Part shown: piece by piece, positions 61,312 through 64,000 of the stretch
Layout of the letters: each line of letters begins with the position of its first letter
Numbering within the stretch: the first letter of the stretch is position 1
Assembly (NCBI RefSeq): GCF_030695035.1
Contig: NZ_JAUYTT010000019.1
Location: 38,947 to 102,946, forward strand
Source of the DNA: Frigidibacter sp.
GTDB lineage: Bacteria > Pseudomonadota > Alphaproteobacteria > Rhodobacterales > Rhodobacteraceae
Reading direction: 5' to 3'
Length of the DNA stretch: 64,000 nt
Made by a program: the position numbers and the translations under genes
Notes under the pieces: model-generated
Databases searched by the model: none
Seen by the model: only the letters and a program-made list of their open reading frames with translations
What the model was told of the DNA's origin: nothing

Positions 61312-64000
61312 ATGTCGCCCCGCTTGTTGCTGCCCCTGCTGCTGCTGCTCGGCTGGCTGCTGCCGCTTCCCGCCCTGGCCTTCGACCCGCCCGGCCTCGC
61401 CCAGGATGCCGGCGCCTATGAGAGCGCGCTGAGCCGGCGCTTCCCCGCCGGCGGCACGCCCCAGCAGCGCGCCCAGGCCGAGGCCCGCGCGCGCGCCGCG
61501 GAGGCCCGCAAGGATTGGGCCGCCGCCGCCGCGGCGTGGGAGGAGCGGGTCGGCGCCGGCGACGCCAATGGCGATACCTGGCTCGCCTTGTCCCGCGCCC
61601 AGCTTTCCCGCACCCCGCCGGAGGCGCGGCGCGCGCTGCAGGCGGCGTGGCGCGCCTATATGATGGTGCCGGGCGGTCCGCCCGAAATTCCCTCCCTGCT
61701 CGCGATGGCGGAGGCGTTCGGCCGGCTGGACCAGCCGGTCTGGCAGATCGAGGCGCTGGAAGCCGTGGTCGACCGCGCCCCGCAGGAAGTGCGGCACCGG
61801 GAGGCGCTGGGCAGCGCCCGTCGCAGCGCCGGCCTGCTGGTGCGCCGCATCACGACGGAGCCGGATGCCGAGCCGGCGCGCGCCTGCCTCACCTTCACCT
61901 CCGCCCCCGCGCGGCGAACGGATTGGCAGCCGGGCGACTGGCTACGCGCGGACCCTGCCCTGCCGGGCATGGCGGTGACGCGGGAAGGCGATGTGCTCTG
62001 CATCGCCGGCCTGCCCTGGGGCCAGACCACGCAGCTGGTGCTGCGCGCCGGCATGCCGGGGGAGGATGGGCTGCGCGTGCAGCGCGACCGCACATACCGC
62101 ATCGCCATGCCGAACCGCCCGGCCCGCATCGCCTTCGACAGCCGCGCCTTCCTGCTGCCGCAAGGACAGGACCCGCGCGTGACGGTCGCCACGGTGAACG
62201 TCTCCGCGCTGCATCTGCGGCTGGTACGCGTGACGGAGCGCAACCTGGTGCCGCTGATGCGCGACTGGCGCCCGGGCCAGGTGATGGAGGATTGGATCAG
62301 CGAGAACCTTTCCGAGGATCTCGGCACCGTCGTCTGGGAAGGCCGCGCCGAATTGCCGCGGGCGGAGCCCAACCGCATGGCCCGCGCCGCCCTGCCGCTG
62401 CCGGATGCGCTGCGCAGCGCCGGGCCGGGGATGTATGTGCTGGTGGCGCGGCCCGGCGATGGCACGCAGCGGGCCGGCAGCGCCGCGCTGGCCGTGCTGG
62501 CGACCGATCTCGGCATCACCGCCTGGCGCGGTCCGCAGGGGCTGGCGGTGCAGCTGCGCGGCTTCTCCGATGCCAGGGTGCGGGACGGCGTGCGCGTCGT
62601 GCTGCTGGCGCGCAACAACGACATCCTGGCCGAGGCGCAGACCGATGCCGATGGGCTGGCGCGCTTCAACGCCGCCGCGCTGCGCGGTGCGGGCAATCTG
62701 GCGCCGGTCGCGGTGCAGGCCTTCTCGGGCGCGGATTTCGCCACGCTGAACCTGGAATCCGCCGCCTTCGACCTGACCGATCGCGGCGCGGAGGGACGGC
62801 CGCATCCGGGGCCGCTCGATGCCTTCCTCTGGCTGGATCGCGGCATCTACCGGCCGGGCGAGGTGGTGCAGGTTGGCGCGCTGCTGCGCGATGGCGGCGG
62901 GCAGCCGGTGGATCTGCCGGTACGGCTGCGGGTGAAGCGCCCGAACGGCCAGGTGTTTTTCGAGATGGTGCCGGACCGCGTGCAGGGCGCCGCCTTCGTC
63001 GCCCCCGTGACGCTTTCCGCCAGCGCGCCGGCCGGCGCCTGGACAATTGAGGTGCTGGCGGACCCCAACGCGCCGCCGATCGGCACCACGACCTTCCGCG
63101 TCGATGCCTTCGTGCCGGAACGGCTGGAAGTGACCGCTGGCCCCGCCCCCGGCACGCTGGTGCCCGGGCAGGAGATGCAGATTCCGGTCGCCGCCCGCTT
63201 CCTGTATGGCGCGCCCGGCGCCGGGCTTTCGGGCACGGCGGAACTGCGCCTGAGCGTCGATCCGCAGCCCTTCGAGGCCTGGCGCGGCTGGCGCTTCGGC
63301 CTGATGGACGAGAGCTTCACGCCGGACCTTCAGGTGTTCGACGTGCCGGAGACGGATGCGGAGGGCCGGGCCACGCTCGCCCTGCTGCTGCCCCAGGCGC
63401 CGGACACCACGCGGCCGCTGCGCGCCGATGTGTCCGTGCTGATGTCGGAACCGGGCGGCCGCAGCAGCGGCACACGGCTTTCGCTGCCGGTGCGTGCCCG
63501 TGGCACGCTGCTCGCCATCCGCCCCGCCTTCGAGGGCGGCGCGGTGAATGACGGCGCCGAGGCCGCCTTCGACATCGCCGCGGTGAACCCGGATGGCGCC
63601 GCCACAACCGGCACGCTGCGCGTGCGGCTGGTGCGCGAACGGCCCGACTGGCGGATCGTGATGCGCGAACGCCTGGCCCGCTACGAGACGGTGTGGCGCG
63701 ACGAGCCGGTGGATTCCACCGATGTGCAGGTCGCCCCCGGCCAGCCGGCCCGCTTCGCCCGAACCCTGTCCTTCGGCCGCTACCGGCTGGAAGTGACGGA
63801 GCCCAGCGGGCCCGATGGTGGATTGGGCATCGCCAGCTACCGCTTCCGCGCCGGCTGGGCGCAGGCGGAATCGGCGGAGGTGCCGGACCGCGTCGATGTC
63901 GCCGCCGATCGCCGCGCCTACAGCGCCGGCGACGCCGCGCGGCTTCGCATCACGCCGCCCTTCGCCGGGCGGGCCAGCATCGCCGTGCTGACGGATCGCG
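61312..64000 (+). CDS. Alpha-2-macroglobulin family protein, 3' partial
   Basis: The first 896 codons of a large envelope protein. A signal peptide (MSPRLLLPLLLLLGWLLPLPALA) is followed by helical repeats, then MG domains; the signature DRGIYRPGE is at residues 509-517, marking the MG2-MG3 region. Bacterial A2M proteins trap proteases in the periplasm, often with a thioester (CLEQ) and a partner penicillin-binding protein PbpC. The thioester region lies beyond the window, so trap type cannot be judged. The frame has no stop to the window end. AGGAG precedes the start. It begins a new unit after the tRNA. Confidence 0.92.
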   Translation, partial: MSPRLLLPLLLLLGWLLPLPALAFDPPGLAQDAGAYESALSRRFPAGGTPQQRAQAEARARAAEARKDWAAAAAAWEERVGAGDANGDTWLALSRAQLSRTPPEARRALQAAWRAYMMVPGGPPEIPSLLAMAEAFGRLDQPVWQIEALEAVVDRAPQEVRHREALGSARRSAGLLVRRITTEPDAEPARACLTFTSAPARRTDWQPGDWLRADPALPGMAVTREGDVLCIAGLPWGQTTQLVLRAGMPGEDGLRVQRDRTYRIAMPNRPARIAFDSRAFLLPQGQDPRVTVATVNVSALHLRLVRVTERNLVPLMRDWRPGQVMEDWISENLSEDLGTVVWEGRAELPRAEPNRMARAALPLPDALRSAGPGMYVLVARPGDGTQRAGSAALAVLATDLGITAWRGPQGLAVQLRGFSDARVRDGVRVVLLARNNDILAEAQTDADGLARFNAAALRGAGNLAPVAVQAFSGADFATLNLESAAFDLTDRGAEGRPHPGPLDAFLWLDRGIYRPGEVVQVGALLRDGGGQPVDLPVRLRVKRPNGQVFFEMVPDRVQGAAFVAPVTLSASAPAGAWTIEVLADPNAPPIGTTTFRVDAFVPERLEVTAGPAPGTLVPGQEMQIPVAARFLYGAPGAGLSGTAELRLSVDPQPFEAWRGWRFGLMDESFTPDLQVFDVPETDAEGRATLALLLPQAPDTTRPLRADVSVLMSEPGGRSSGTRLSLPVRARGTLLAIRPAFEGGAVNDGAEAAFDIAAVNPDGAATTGTLRVRLVRERPDWRIVMRERLARYETVWRDEPVDSTDVQVAPGQPARFARTLSFGRYRLEVTEPSGPDGGLGIASYRFRAGWAQAESAEVPDRVDVAADRRAYSAGDAARLRITPPFAGRASIAVLTDR

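Overview
The window looks like alphaproteobacterial chromosome from two sources. Positions 1 to about 12.3 kb read as Hyphomicrobiales (Rhizobiales), most like Bosea. The ribosomal protein S1, IHF-beta and LapA proteins and a long palindromic intergenic repeat all fit that order. From argG (12.5 kb) to the end, the sequence is richer in GC and gene content looks like Acetobacteraceae (Roseomonas-like): pckA with ChvI/ChvG, hpnCDE, and solitary TctC-type binding proteins. The change falls in the 250 gene-free bases before argG. It is either an assembly join or a very unusual exchange of core genes. The assignments are my own recognition of protein families; no search was run.

Layout. 1-2.0 kb: two peptidoglycan-related proteins (extensin-like, MepA). 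2.1-4.8 kb: a TctC binding protein, a DUF3309 peptide, an ornithine cyclodeaminase family enzyme and LapA. 4.9-9.5 kb, minus strand: rpsA, an Hsp70-like ATPase, sppA and ihfB. 10-12.3 kb: LemA, an M48 protease and a DsbA-family isomerase. 12.5-15 kb: argG and a DUF2786/metallopeptidase pair. 15-22.9 kb: the chvG and chvI two-component genes, separated by an acyl-CoA synthetase and a patatin, then a HugZ-like protein and pckA. 23-27.4 kb: an MpaB-type oxygenase, an SDR, and a compact nitric-oxide module (nsrR, two operator-like sites, a 50-residue membrane peptide, a group III truncated haemoglobin) next to an MFS transporter. 27.4-31.5 kb: polA, a zinc-finger protein and a lipoprotein hydrolase. 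31.5-37.9 kb: a hydroxy-acid cluster (PrpF, tartrate dehydratase, enoyl-CoA hydratase, TctC, D-2-hydroxyacid dehydrogenase, two-chain ThDP decarboxylase). 38-41.8 kb: eutBC, a cupin and an amidase. 42-47.7 kb: a hexuronate operon (TRAP transporter, lactonase, uronate dehydrogenase, aldose epimerase). 47.8-50.5 kb: an FAD oxidase and an acyl-CoA dehydrogenase. 50.6-60.2 kb: a C30 carotenoid cluster. 60.3-64 kb: a GNAT, tRNA-Leu(UAA) and the start of an alpha-2-macroglobulin.

The most interesting system is 50.6-60.2 kb. It holds two carotenoid desaturase/oxygenase-type flavoproteins, an acyltransferase, a glycosyltransferase, a single-chain HpnC-HpnD fusion, HpnE and an aldehyde dehydrogenase. 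Together these resemble the staphyloxanthin gene set, with the CrtM step replaced by the HpnCDE squalene route. The predicted product is a glycosylated, acylated C30 carotenoic acid. The HpnC-HpnD fusion is the most unusual single protein in the window.
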